From: Blastococcus sp. PRF04-17
GTDB lineage: Bacteria > Actinomycetota > Actinomycetes > Mycobacteriales > Geodermatophilaceae
DNA length: 64,000 nt
Assembly: GCF_023016265.1 (NCBI RefSeq)
Contig: NZ_CP095412.1
Coordinates: 2,542,001-2,606,000, forward strand
Direction: 5' to 3'
The position numbers were made by a program, and so were the translations under genes. The notes beneath the pieces are model-generated. The model worked only from the letters and a program-made list of their open reading frames with translations, had not been told where the DNA came from and searched no databases. Each line of letters opens with the position of its first letter. The stretch's first letter is position 1. Shown here in pieces: positions 8,565-18,529 of this stretch.

Positions 8565-9218
8565 GTGGACGCACCGAGTGCCACCCGCAGCGAGCTGCTG
8601 GCCCGCCGCCGTCGGGCCAACCTGGCCGTCCAGGGCCGTGACCTACTGCAGGACAAGCGCACGGCGCTCGTCCGCGCTTTCCAGGCCCGCAGCACGTCGC
8701 TGCTGCAGCGCCTGGAGGAGCTGGCCCGCGATGCCGCGCAGGCGCACCGCCGGCTCGACCGGGCACGCGCCGAACTCGGGACTGCGGCCGTCGAGTCGGC
8801 GTCCTTCGCGGCGGCCGGTCGAATCGGGGTGCGGCTGACCGACTCCGCCGTCGCCGGCGTCGTGGTCGTCGATGCCGAGCACGCCGAGGTGCGGCGGGCG
8901 CCCGGCGCCCGAGGCTACGAGACCACGCTCGTCGACCCGCACGTCGACGCGGCCGCCGACGCCTTCGAGGAGGAGGTCGATGCGCTGCTCGACCTCGCCG
9001 CGCTGGAGCTGACCGTGCGCCGGCTGGCCGAGGAGATCGCCCGCACCACGCGGCAGGTCAACGGCTTGGAGCACGTGGTCATCCCGCGGCTGCGCGGGGA
9101 GGCCCGCCGTATCGCGTTGGCGCTCGACGAACGCGAGCGCGAGGAGATCGCTCGCCTCAAGCGCGCCCGGACGCAGGCGCGGCGGCGGACCCAGGCGCGC
9201 TCGCGGAGCAGTCGATGA
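8565..9218 (+). CDS. atpD: V/A-type ATPase subunit D (central rotor stalk)
   Basis: A 217-residue protein, the usual length for V/A-ATPase subunit D, the coiled-coil shaft inside the A3B3 head. Long helices occupy both ends, with LLQDKRTALVRAF near the N-terminus and RQVNGLEHVVIPRL near the C-terminus, both typical. The GTG start follows TGGAGG. The gene is first in the operon, while in many bacteria and archaea subunit D follows A and B. The stop overlaps the next ATG (ATGA). Confidence 0.9.
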   Translation: MDAPSATRSELLARRRRANLAVQGRDLLQDKRTALVRAFQARSTSLLQRLEELARDAAQAHRRLDRARAELGTAAVESASFAAAGRIGVRLTDSAVAGVVVVDAEHAEVRRAPGARGYETTLVDPHVDAAADAFEEEVDALLDLAALELTVRRLAEEIARTTRQVNGLEHVVIPRLRGEARRIALALDEREREEIARLKRARTQARRRTQARSRSSR

Positions 9219-9595
9219 CCACCGAGTCTCTCCGAGCCGTCCGAGAGCTCGAGCGCGAGATCGGCGAGCGGCTGTCCGCCGCCCGCGCCTCCTCCGAGCT
9301 GGCCGACCGGGCCGCCGCCGAGGCGCGGACTCTGCGCGAGTCGGCGACCGTCGAGGCCGAAGAACTTGCGCAGCGCCGGGTGGCCGAGTTGGTCGCCGCG
9401 GCCGAGCAGGAGGCCCTTGCCGTGCGGGCCGCGGGTGAGCACGCCGCGGCGCAGCTGCGCGAGGTGGCCGCTGCCCGGCTGGACGCGGACGTGGCCGACC
9501 TGCTCGCCAGGGTCGCCCCGGGCTCGCTCGAGGACCGCCTTCCGGCGGAATCCTCGACGTCCGACGCACTCACTCGCCATCCTCGAAAGGATTGA
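9215..9595 (+). CDS. V/A-type ATPase peripheral stalk subunit G/H-like
   Basis: A 126-residue, almost wholly helical, alanine/glutamate/arginine-rich protein. The coiled coil covers residues ~5-105. In V/A-ATPases such a protein (G, or AhaH in archaea) pairs with subunit E as a peripheral stalk. Assignment rests on composition and on position between D and I; sequence identity in this family is low. Its ATG overlaps the subunit D stop. Confidence 0.65.
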   Translation: MTTESLRAVRELEREIGERLSAARASSELADRAAAEARTLRESATVEAEELAQRRVAELVAAAEQEALAVRAAGEHAAAQLREVAAARLDADVADLLARVAPGSLEDRLPAESSTSDALTRHPRKD

Positions 9596-9596
9596 C

Positions 9597-11635
9597 GTGC
9601 TCGTTCCCATGATCCAGCTGGAGATCCTCGGCCACCGGGAGCAGCTGGACGACGTCCTGCGCCGGCTGCAGCACCTGCGCGTCGCCGAGGTGAGCCAGGC
9701 CCCCGGATCGCCGAGCGCACGGTTCGAGGCACCCGATCCAGCGGCCGGGGCCGATGCCGAGCAGCGCGAGCTAGCCAGCCTGCTGGACCGCGTGGAGCGG
9801 CTGCTCACCCTGGCGGAACCAGCCGATCCGTCGCCGCTGCTCACCGCGCCCGACGCCGTCGAGCCGTCCACCGCGGAGCTGGCCGAACTCGTCCTCCGCG
9901 AGGAGAACCGGTTGGCCGCGGGCCTGTCGGCGCTGGAGGAGCTGCGAGCCGAAGCGGACGCGCTGCCGCGCAGCGCGGCGTCGCTCACCGCGCTGCTGCC
10001 GCTCGTGCCCGAGTTGGCCGAGCTCTCCGACAGCGAACTCGCCGAACTGCACCTGACCACCATCGCGCTGATGCTCGAGGACCCCGACAGGTCCCTCACC
10101 GGCGAGCTGCGCGCCGAGCTGGAAAGCACCCTCGGCCGGACGTTCCTGCTCGTAGCCGCACCGGTCGACGACACCACCGTCGGCTGCCTCCTGCTCGTGC
10201 CCAGCAGCGCCACCGCCGAAGTGGAGACTTTGCTCGGTCGCGACCACATCGCCCGGCTGAGCCTGCCGGGGGCCTACCCCCTCCGGTCCCTCGCCTCGAC
10301 GGTGGCAGCGATGCAGGAGCGTCTCGCCGCGCTCCCCGCGGAGCTGGCGGCCGCCGAGCGGTCCATCCGCGAAACGCTGGCACCCAGGCTGCGAGAACTG
10401 CGCCTGGCGCGCGGCACGCTGACCGCGCGACTGGAACGGCTGCGAGCCGCCGGCCAGGCCGACGTAGGCGCCCGAACGTTCGCGCTCCGCACGTGGATTC
10501 CGAGGTCCCGCACCGTGGCGGTGGCCGGCGCCCTCTCCGGGACCGACCGGCCGGTCGTGGTGATCAAACTCCGCGCCAGGGACCACGCCGGAACACCGCC
10601 GACGCTGCTGCGCAACATGCGAGTGTTCAGGCCCTTCGAGCGGCTCGTCGGGTTCCTCTCCTGGCCGGCCCAGGGCGGACTGGACCCCACCGGCCTCATG
10701 GCGGTGGTCCTCCCGCTGCTCTTCGGAATGATGGTCGGGGACATCGGCTACGGCCTCCTGCTCGTCGCCGCCGGATGGGGCATCCGCCGCCGCTGGGGGA
10801 CCCGCAGCGGGCCCGCCGACGACGCCGGTCGCATCCTGGTGGCCGGCGGGTGGTGGTCGACGATCTTCGGCGCCCTGTTCGGGGAGCTCTTCGGCGACTT
10901 CGGCCGTTCTGCGCTCGGCATGCCGGCGTTGTGGTTCTACCGCGGCGGCCCTGACGCTCTCGAGCCCCTGCTGCTGTTCGTGCTCGGCGTCGGGGCCGCC
11001 CATGTCGTTCTCGGCCTGCTGCTCGGCCTGTGGACGGCGGTCCGAGCAAGGCACGCGGGTCATGCCGTCGAACGGCTGGGCACCCTGATGGTGCTCTTCG
11101 GCCTCTTCGCCGTCGCCGGCGTCGTCGTGGGGTTCCTGCCGGGTGGCCTGATGACCCCGGCCGTGGCCGCAGTGGTGGTCGGCATCGTGCTCGCCTCGGT
11201 GGTGCACGGGACCCTGGGGTTCTTGCTCGGCCCGCTCGAGATCATCGGCACGATCGGCAACATCCTTTCCTACCTTCGGCTGGCCGCAGTCGGCCTGGCT
11301 TCGGTGTACCTGGCCATCGTGGCCAACGAGCTGGCCCGTCAGGCGCCGATCGTCCTGGGGCTGCTGATCGCGGTCTTCTTCCACACGCTCAACCTGGCGC
11401 TGGCCGCCTTCAGCCCGATGGTCCAGGCGCTGCGGCTGCACTACGTGGAGTTCTTCAGCAAGTTCTACGAGGGCAACGGTCGCCCGTTCTCGCCGCTTGG
11501 TGCCGGGCTGCCCGCCCCTCCGGCGAGCACGCCGCCCCCCTTCGACCGGCGGAGGCGGAACCGCCCGCGCCTCCGCCGATCCCGGCACCGGCGCAGCCGG
11601 TCGCCGGTGCCGCAGCCGAACCAGCCCGGTCCTGA
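9597..11635 (+). CDS. atpI: V/A-type ATPase subunit I (membrane stator, a-subunit)
   Basis: A protein of about 680 residues. The N-terminal half is cytoplasmic with coiled coils; the C-terminal half has about seven membrane segments beginning at MAVVLPLLFGMMVGDIGYG and including the proton-path segment NILSYLRLAAVGLASVYLA. GTG at 9597 is the start, just after the G/H stop. As given, the frame reads on without a stop into subunit K through an Arg-rich stretch after 11530. The neighbouring frame instead gives a natural Pro/Ala-rich tail ending at 11635, so a one-base error in the C-run near 11535 is more likely than an I-K fusion. Confidence 0.85.
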
Positions 11636-11660
11636 CCAACCCCTAGAACAGGAGATCACC

Positions 11661-11882
11661 ATGGAAATCGGACTGCTCGCCATCGGCGCCGGCCTCGCCG
11701 TCGGGCTCGCCGCCCTGGCCGCCGGCATCGCCCAGGCCCGCATCGGCGCCGCGGCGATGGGGGCCATCGCGGAGAAACCGGAACTGACCGGCCGGGCGAT
11801 CCTGTTCGTCGCGCTGCCCGAGACCACGGTCATCCTGGGCTTCGCCGTCGCCGCGATGATCATCCTGCTGCTCGGCGGCTGA
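11661..11882 (+). CDS. atpK: V/A-type ATPase subunit K (proteolipid c-ring)
   Basis: A 73-residue proteolipid: two hydrophobic helices joined by a polar loop (GAIAEKPELTGR). The second helix carries the carboxylate expected for ion binding (VALPETTVILGFAVAAMI, Glu ~54). This single-hairpin size matches c-type subunits. The ATG follows AGGAG at ideal spacing, which supports separate translation from subunit I. Whether the ring carries H+ or Na+ is not settled: the Gln/Thr ligands typical of Na+ rings are not obvious. Confidence 0.9.
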   Translation: MEIGLLAIGAGLAVGLAALAAGIAQARIGAAAMGAIAEKPELTGRAILFVALPETTVILGFAVAAMIILLLGG

Positions 11883-11883
11883 C

Positions 11884-12501
11884 GTGAGCCTGACCGATCT
11901 GCTCCGCTCCCTCGACGGGGACGCTGCGGCCGAACTCGACCGGGTACGTCGAGCGGCCGAGGACGAGGCCCGCCGCATCACCGGCGAGGCGCGGGCCGAC
12001 GCGGACGCAGTTCGGGCCGCGGCCCTCGCCGACGCCCAGGCACGAGGCACGCGGACCGCGAACCGCGTGCTCGCCGAAGCTCGGGCCGAGGCGGCCGCGC
12101 ACCTGCGTACCGCCCGGGAGCAGGCCCTGCACCAGGTACTCGAGCGAACGCAGGACCGGTTGGCCGTGGTGCGGGAGAGCCCCGGCTACGGCGGGCTGCT
12201 GACCCGGTGCCTCACCGAGGCTCTCGATGCCCTTGCCGCGCCGGTCACCGTACGGGTGGACCCCCGGGACGGCGATCTCGCCCGGGAGCTAGCCGCCAGA
12301 CAGCGGGGCGGGCTGGAGGTGCGACCGGACCTCGAGACCTGGGGCGGCTGCATGGTGACCGACGCCGGTGGCCGGTTCATCGACAACACCCTCGAGGCGC
12401 GGCTGCAGGCCGCCTGGCCCGGCCAGCGGGCGGCCATCGCCGCGCACTGGTCCCGCCCCGCCACAGCCGACGGCGGACCTCCGACACGAGGTCGGCGATG
12501 A
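11884..12501 (+). CDS. atpE: V/A-type ATPase subunit E (peripheral stalk)
   Basis: A 205-residue protein. Residues 10-100 are a charged, alanine-rich helix, and the C-terminal globular domain carries GGCMVTDAGGRFIDNTLEARL, which is characteristic of the V/A-ATPase E subunit C-terminus. GTG at 11884 starts right after the K stop. It should pair with the G/H-like protein as the peripheral stalk. Its stop overlaps the next ATG (ATGA). Confidence 0.88.
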   Translation: MSLTDLLRSLDGDAAAELDRVRRAAEDEARRITGEARADADAVRAAALADAQARGTRTANRVLAEARAEAAAHLRTAREQALHQVLERTQDRLAVVRESPGYGGLLTRCLTEALDALAAPVTVRVDPRDGDLARELAARQRGGLEVRPDLETWGGCMVTDAGGRFIDNTLEARLQAAWPGQRAAIAAHWSRPATADGGPPTRGRR

Positions 12502-13912
12502 GGCGTCCGGATTTCGTCATGGGCAACACCCGGCTCCGGGCCCGCCGGGCAGCCCTGCTCGACCGCGAGCAGGTCGCCCGGCTGGCCGGAGAGGACCTCA
12601 CCGGCCTAGCGGCACACCTACGGGCCACGGTGTACGGGCCCCTCCTCGCCCCCGGCCCGGTCAGCCGCCAGGCGCTACTGGCCGCAGTCGAAGAACGTCG
12701 ACGGCACGCGCTGCGAGGCGTGGGCGACGTGTACCGCGGTGAGGCCGGGCAAGTGGTCGGCGCGCTGCTGGCCCGCTACGACCTGGCCGACACCCTGACG
12801 CTGCTCCGCGGGGCGGCGCACGACCTGCCCGACGACGAGGTGCTGGCCGCCCTGCACGGTGTCGGCGCTCTGACCCCGGCAGCCGCCCGACACGTCGTGG
12901 CCGAGGAAGCTGAGGCGGTCGTGCACCGGCTGGCCGCCGCGCGGTTGCCCGATCCGGAAACCGCCACGGCGGCACAGCAGGCTTGGGACCGCTACCTGCT
13001 GCACGACGATCTCGCCGAGTTGGAGGCGGCGGTCGCCCGGGTCGCCATGGCCCGGAGCGAGCGGTTGCTGTCCGAGGCTGGTCTGCCGGTGGCCCCGCTG
13101 CGTCGATTTCTTGCCGCGGAGCGGGACGCGGCCAACCTGCTGGCGGCGCTGCGCGTGAGCCAGAACGGCTCCGACCCAGCCGACATGCGGGCACACCTGC
13201 TTCCTCCCGGGGCCATTCCGACTCGGACCCTGGTGGCCGTCGGCGGCGGCAGCGACCCGATTGCTGCCGCGCCGCCGCCTGGCGGTCCGAACTCACCCGG
13301 GCCGTCAACACCGGCGACCTGACCGGACTCGGCCAGGGGCTCGAACGACTCCTGCTCGCGGAGGCCGTGCTCGGATTCCGCACCGGAGACCCCCTCGGCG
13401 TGGCGATCCCCCTGGCTTACGTCGCCGCGGTCGAGGAGGAGGCCCTCGCCCTCCGCCGGCTGGTGACCCAGGCTCCCGCCGGCGAACCGGCGCCCCCATC
13501 GGTTCCCTCCGTCGGGGCTGGAACGGGCAGGAGCGCTCCGGTGCCGGCGTCCGCGCCGCCGGAGGGGTGGCCCGGCGACTTGCTGGCGATCGTCCCGGAC
13601 GAGACCGCGGCCGGTTTCCGGCTGGCCGGCACCCGGACCGTCGCCGAGCGCGATCCCGCCGTCGTCCGAGAACTGGTCGACGCCGAGCTCACCGGCGGTT
13701 TCGGCGGGGTGATCGCCGTCGCGGAACGGACCTGGGCCGCGCTCCCGGCATCCGTCCGCACGGAGTGGGCAGCCAGCACCGTCCCCCTGATCATCCCACT
13801 ACCCGTCGAGGACGACACCGCGGCCGGGTCACGGCGGGCGCGCATGCAGGAGCTACTGGCCCGCTCCGTGGGCTACGAGATCACGTTCACGCCCGAAGGA
13901 GACCGGACATGA
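12498..13912 (+). CDS. V/A-type ATPase subunits C and F, apparently fused, one frameshift
   Basis: Residues from the ATG at 12498 form a subunit C-like helical protein (MRRPDFVMGNTRLRARRAAL ... LLAALRVSQNG). The frame breaks near 13270, in GCC repeats, and resumes as LTRAVNTGDLTGLGQGLERL and GDPLGVAIPLAYVAAVEEEAL, the usual C end. With no stop, a ~35-residue Pro/Gly/Ala linker then leads into subunit F (LLAIVPDETAAGFRLAG ... TVPLIIPLPVED). A GTG at 13541 preceded by AGGAG could start F separately, so fusion versus separate genes with a lost stop is open. C docks the rotor to the c-ring; F is the small rotor subunit. Confidence 0.75.
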
Positions 13913-15711
13913 CCGCCGACATCGCACCGGCAATCGAAGAGGTTCGGGCGCACCTCGGCCGACTGGAACGCATCTCCGGTCCCGTCGTCACCGCCGTCGG
14001 GCTGCCCGGCGTCCGGCTCTTCGACGTGGTGCGTGTCGGCTCCGAGGGGCTGCCCGGAGAGGCGATCCGCATCGACGGCGACGCGGTCACCGTGCAGGTG
14101 TTCGAGGACACCACCGGACTGAAGGTGGGCGACCCCGTGGTGTCCACCGGTGCCCCACTGCTGGCCGAGCTGGGGCCGGGGCTGCTCGGCAGCATCGTGG
14201 ACGGCACCGGCCGGCCGCTGACCGAGCTGGCCGGCGCCGGCCCGGACGGCGGCGTCGCGCGGCCGTTCATCGCGCGGGGCGCCGACCCGCCGCGCCTGGA
14301 TCGCACGCGGCACTGGGACTTCCGCCCGGCGGTGACCCCGGGTCAGCGGGTCGGTCCGGGCGACGTGCTGGGCACCGTGGCGGAGACACCGGCACTGGAG
14401 CACCGGGTACTCGTCCCGCCCGGGGCGGGGGGCGTGGTCACCGCCGTGCAGGCAGGTCCGGCCACGGTCACCGACGCAGTGGTGCACATCGACGGGCGAC
14501 CGCTGCCCATGCTGCGGCGGTGGCCCGTGCGCGACCCGCGGCCGGTGCGCGCACGGCTTTCCCTGGACCGGCCACTGGTGACCGGGCAGCGGGTGCTCGA
14601 CGTGCTGTTCCCGGTGGCCGCCGGCGGTAGCGCGATCATTCCCGGCGGGTTCGGCACCGGGAAGACGATGACCGAGCAGGCGCTGGCCAAGCACGCATCG
14701 GCCGATGTCGTCGTCTACGTCGGCTGCGGCGAGCGGGGCAACGAGCTGACCGAGGTACTCCAGGAGTTCCCCGAGCTGGTCGACCCCCGCAGCGGGGCGC
14801 CGCTGATGCAGCGGACGGTGCTCGTCGCCAACACCAGCAACATGCCCGTTGCCGCCCGCGAGGCCAGCATCTACATCGGCATCACCTACGCCGAGTATTT
14901 CCGCGACCAGGGCTACGACGTGGCCCTCATGGCCGACAGCACCAGCCGATGGGGCGAGGCGCTGCGGGAGGTGTCGACCCGGCTGGAGGAGATCCCCGCC
15001 GAGGACGGCTACCCCGCCTACCTGGCCTCCCGGCTGGCCAGCTTCTACGAGCGCTCCGGGCGGGTGGTGTGCCTGGGCGGCTCCGGCGATGACGGTGACC
15101 GCACCGGCTCGGTGACCGTCATCGGCGCGGTGTCCCCGGCCGGAGGCGACTTCTCCGAGCCGATCACCCAGAACAGCCTGCGGCTGGCCGGCGCCTTCTG
15201 GGGCCTGGACACCGCCCTGGCCCGCCAGCGGCACTACCCGGCCGTCAACTGGACCCGCAGCTTCTCCCAGTACGACGTCGTCGGCTGGTTCGACCGCGAG
15301 GTGGCCCCCGACTGGTCGCAGCTGCGCGCGTGGGCCCTCGCGCTGCTCCAGCAGGAAGGCTCCCTGCAGGACGTCGTCCAGCTGCTCGGCGTGGAGGCGC
15401 TGGCCCCCGAGCAACGCGTGGTGCTGCGCACCGGCCGGCTGCTCAGGGAGGCCTTCCTGCAGCAGTCGTCCTTCGACGAGCGTGACGCCAGCTGCCCGCC
15501 GGCCAAGTCGGCGGCCATGCTTCGGGCGCTGCGCGTCGCCCACACGGCCATGACCGTGGCCCTCGCCCGCGGCGCGGACCCGGCTGCGCTGGTCGCATCG
15601 CCGGCGCTCGGGCAACTCACCGGCATGAAGCAGTGGACGGCCGAGGAGGCCGTCACCGAGGCACCCATGCTCGCCGCCCGGGTGCGGACCGCTCTGGAGG
15701 CAACACGATGA
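13909..15711 (+). CDS. atpA: V/A-type ATPase catalytic subunit A
   Basis: A 600-residue catalytic subunit with the bulge domain of V/A-type A subunits. The Walker A motif is GGFGTGKT (~245-252), slightly altered from the common GPFGSGKT. The catalytic region [15 protein letters not shown] supplies the glutamate, and [18 protein letters not shown] is the Walker B/switch segment. The C-terminus has [18 protein letters not shown] 13909 overlaps the stop of the C-F gene. It hydrolyses or makes ATP with subunit B; direction cannot be told from sequence. Confidence 0.95.
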   Translation: MTADIAPAIEEVRAHLGRLERISGPVVTAVGLPGVRLFDVVRVGSEGLPGEAIRIDGDAVTVQVFEDTTGLKVGDPVVSTGAPLLAELGPGLLGSIVDGTGRPLTELAGAGPDGGVARPFIARGADPPRLDRTRHWDFRPAVTPGQRVGPGDVLGTVAETPALEHRVLVPPGAGGVVTAVQAGPATVTDAVVHIDGRPLPMLRRWPVRDPRPVRARLSLDRPLVTGQRVLDVLFPVAAGGSAIIPGGFGTGKTMTEQALAKHASADVVVYVGCGERGNELTEVLQEFPELVDPRSGAPLMQRTVLVANTSNMPVAAREASIYIGITYAEYFRDQGYDVALMADSTSRWGEALREVSTRLEEIPAEDGYPAYLASRLASFYERSGRVVCLGGSGDDGDRTGSVTVIGAVSPAGGDFSEPITQNSLRLAGAFWGLDTALARQRHYPAVNWTRSFSQYDVVGWFDREVAPDWSQLRAWALALLQQEGSLQDVVQLLGVEALAPEQRVVLRTGRLLREAFLQQSSFDERDASCPPAKSAAMLRALRVAHTAMTVALARGADPAALVASPALGQLTGMKQWTAEEAVTEAPMLAARVRTALEATR

Positions 15712-17128
15712 CCGCCTTTCCCGCCGCCCCGACCGAGCCGCTCCACACGATCGGCCACACCATGGTCGCGCGCATCACCGGCCCACTGCTGGTGATCGAC
15801 AGCGCCGACGACCTGGCCTACGGCGAATTCGTGGAGGTGGAGGCGGCCGGCGACACGAACGGCGCGCCTGTCACACGTCGCGGTCAGGTCCTCGAGGTCG
15901 ACGGCTCGCGCGCCGTCGTGCAGGTCTTCGGTGGCACCGCGGGAATCGGCCGCGAGGGCACCACGGTGCTGTCCCGCGGCCGGCCGGCCCGCACCGGCGT
16001 CGGCCGCGACTACCTCGGCCGCATCCTCGACGGCGCCGGCCGCCCGCGCGACGGCGGCCCCGAGCCGATCCCCGAGGACGAACGGGACGTCGGCGGGATG
16101 CCGCTGAACCCGGTGGCCCGCGACCACCCCGACGAGTTCATCGAAACCGGCGTCTCGGCCATCGACGGACTGCTCACCCTGGTGCGCGGGCAGAAGCTGC
16201 CGGTCTTCTCCGGCTACGGCCTGCCCGCCGACGAGCTGGCCGCCCGCATCGCCACCGAGGCGCGCGTGCCCGGCGACGACGCCGGCTTCGCGGTGGTGTT
16301 CGCCGCGATGGGGGTCACCCGGCGCACCGCGGACTTCTTCACCGAGCAGCTGGCGGCGACCGGCGCGCTGGAGCGCTCGGTGCTGCTGCTCAACCTCGCC
16401 GACGACCCGACCGTCGAGCGGATCCTCACCCCCGGGTGGCGCTCACCATCGCCGAGCACCTGGCCTACGAGCACGCGCTCCACGTCCTGGTGGTGCTCAC
16501 CGACATGACCAGCTACTGCGAGGCGCTGCGCGAGATCTCCGCCGCCCGCGAGGAGCTGCCCGGCCGCCGCGGCTACCCCGGCTACATGTACACCGACCTG
16601 GCCACGCTGTACGAGCGAGCGGGCCGGGTGCGCGGGCGGGCCGGTTCGGTCACCCAGCTGCCCATCCTGTCGATGCCCGACGACGACATCACCCACCCGG
16701 TGCCGGACCTGACCGGCTACATCACCGAAGGGCAGGTGGTGCTCTCCCGCGAGCTGCACCGCACCGGGGTCACCCCGCCCATCGACGTCCTGCCCTCACT
16801 GTCCCGGCTCATGAACGCCGGCATCGGCGGGGGCAAGACCCGAGAGGACCACCGCGCGGTGGCCGACCAGCTCTACGCCTGCCACGCCCGCGGAATCGAG
16901 GTGCGCCGGCTGCTGTCCATCGTCGGCGAGGGGGCGCTCGCCGACGACGACCGCCGCTTCCTGGCGTTCTCCGACGCCTTCGAGGCCGAGTTCGTCGGTC
17001 AGGGCGCCGGGCGACGCAGTATCACCGAGACCCTCGACGCCGCCTGGCAGCTACTGGCCGACTTCCCGGACGACGAGTTGACCCGCATCCCCGCGGGGCT
17101 GCTCGCCCGATACCGCCCCCCCACCTGA
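15708..17128 (+). CDS. atpB: V/A-type ATPase regulatory subunit B (one frameshift)
   Basis: About 473 residues once one frame break is repaired. The N-terminal part has [20 protein letters not shown] and the family segment [25 protein letters not shown], lacking a functional P-loop as expected for B. The C-terminal part has [43 protein letters not shown] and [19 protein letters not shown]. The break lies at about 16431-16436, in a C/G run: one extra C would join ILTP to [13 protein letters not shown]. It is the last gene of the ATPase operon as seen here. ATG 15708 overlaps the subunit A stop. Confidence 0.92.
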
Positions 17129-17140
17129 CCCTGCGGGCCG

Positions 17141-18101
17141 ATGGCGGCGAGCGACCTCCTGGCCCTCCTCGCCGGGCTCGCGCTGGCTGCCACGGGCGGG
17201 GAACTGTTCGTGCGCGGGGCCGTCGGGCTGGCGGCCTGGGCACGGGTACCCGCGGCCGTCATCGCGACCACGGTCGCCGCCTTCACCACCTCCAGTCCAG
17301 AGATTTCGGTGGCGGTGGCCGCGGCCACGGCCGGGCGGCCGGAACTGGCATTCGGCGACGCGCTCGGCGCCAACGTCGCCAACCTCGGCCTGGTCTTGGG
17401 CGCTACCGCGGCGATCGCGTCCTTGGCCGTGCCGCGCCGCGCCGTGCGGCGTGACCTGACGGCGGCGCTCATCGCTCCCCTGCTCACCGCAGTGCTGGCC
17501 GCCCTCGGGCGGCTGGACCGGGGCGACGGACTTAGTGCTGCTGGTCGCCTTCGGCGGATGGTTGGGCCTGGTGCTGCACCAGACGCTGCGCACCAGGCGC
17601 GCCGACGACACCCCGCGCCGGGCGCGCGGACTTCCCGCCGGGGCCGCCGCCGTGGCGGGCCTCGGCCTTCTGATGGCCTCCGCTGCCCTGGTCGTCGCGG
17701 CCGCCCGCGGCATCGGCGCCTGGCTGGGCATGGACGACTTCGCCGTCGGGGCGACGCTGGTCGCGATCGGCACGTGGACGCCGGAGTTGGTGACCGCCGG
17801 AGTTGGTGACCGCCGTGGTGGCCAGCGCGGCGAGGTCACGGCGGGATGGGGTTCGGGCTGGTGCTGGGCAGCCTGCTGTTCAACGGGCTGATCGTCGTCG
17901 CCGTCGCCGCGCTGCTCGCTCCCATCGACGTGCCGCCCGCCGAGGCCGCGGCCGGCCTCGGCGTCCGGCGTCGGGTTGCTGGCCTTGGCGACGCCCGGCC
18001 GGTCCGGGCGGCTCGGTCGTGGCCGAGGGGTGCTCCTGCTGGCCGGCTACGCCGCGTTCGTCGCCGTGCTCCTGCGCTTTCCTCCGGCGCCGGCAGGCTG
18101 A
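17141..18101 (+). pseudogene. CaCA-family Na+/Ca2+ exchanger, disrupted
   Basis: The first frame (from ATG 17141) encodes GGELFVRGAVGLAAWARVPA, TVAAFTTSSPEISVAVAAA and FGDALGANVANLGLVLGA, the alpha-1 repeat of a CaCA exchanger with its SPE and GAN motifs. The frame shifts near 17531. The second half (FAVGATLVAIGTWTPELVTA, then GFGLVLGSLLFNGLIVV) is the alpha-2 repeat but is split by a tandem 16-bp duplication at 17781-17812, and shifts again before the final helix. At least three lesions make this non-functional as read. It follows the V-ATPase operon by 12 bp. An intact homologue lies at 36774-37898. Confidence 0.75.
17781..17812 (+). repeat. Tandem duplication, 2 x 16 bp, inside the exchanger gene
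   Basis: The unit CCGGAGTTGGTGACCG occurs twice in direct succession. Removing one copy restores TPELVTAVVASA, matching the TPEL(V/A)TS/A segment of the family, so the duplication itself breaks the alpha-2 repeat. Confidence 0.85.
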
Positions 18102-18465
18102 CGGTGACGGTTGCATCACCCTCTCCCGCGTTTCGCGGGCTCGAGTCCGGCGCAGGGCCTCGTCGAGACCCTGACCCGTGATGGCGACGCTCGTTATCCC
18201 CCCTCGGCGTGGTGCCGGTGGACACGGGGCAGCGAACCACCCCCAAGGGCGTCGAAATACTCACCTGACAGTGTGGTTCACCCACGGGTCGGTGACCTCC
18301 GTGATTGTCGTGGTGCAGCCGAAAGCGCGCGCGTTCACGCACCCGTGAACCGGTCTGCCTGACACGCTGCGATCGTTCACTCCGGTTGGCGTGGGGTGAC
18401 TGCCGCGGTGGCGGAGAACCGCCGACCAGAGGACCAGGCCTTCACCATCTCCGCCGACATGCGTC
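18102..18465. other. Intergenic region before the IS21 element
   Basis: It holds a hairpin CCCGCG-TTT-CGCGGG (18125-18139) just after the exchanger gene, without a clear U-tract, and a perfect inverted repeat GTTCACG-CACC-CGTGAAC (18333-18350). No convincing gene is seen. With the IS removed, the flanking sequence forms a short open frame ending DMRPAGL at about 21003, too short to judge. Confidence 0.4.
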
Positions 18466-18529
18466 TGTCAACGGCCAAGCTGAGGTCCCCGCTCGTGGCC
18501 AGGTGAAAGTCCCCGCCCCTCGCGGTTGA

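Noticed and set aside
9366-11882. A single frame joining V-ATPase subunits I and K
   Set aside because: The join passes through an Arg-rich stretch after a C-run near 11535, the adjacent frame gives a natural Pro/Ala tail with a stop at 11635, and subunit K has its own AGGAG and ATG.
18110-18190. Hairpin-rich stretch considered as a tRNA or riboswitch
   Set aside because: No cloverleaf, anticodon arm or known riboswitch core could be fitted; only a simple CCCGCG hairpin is present.
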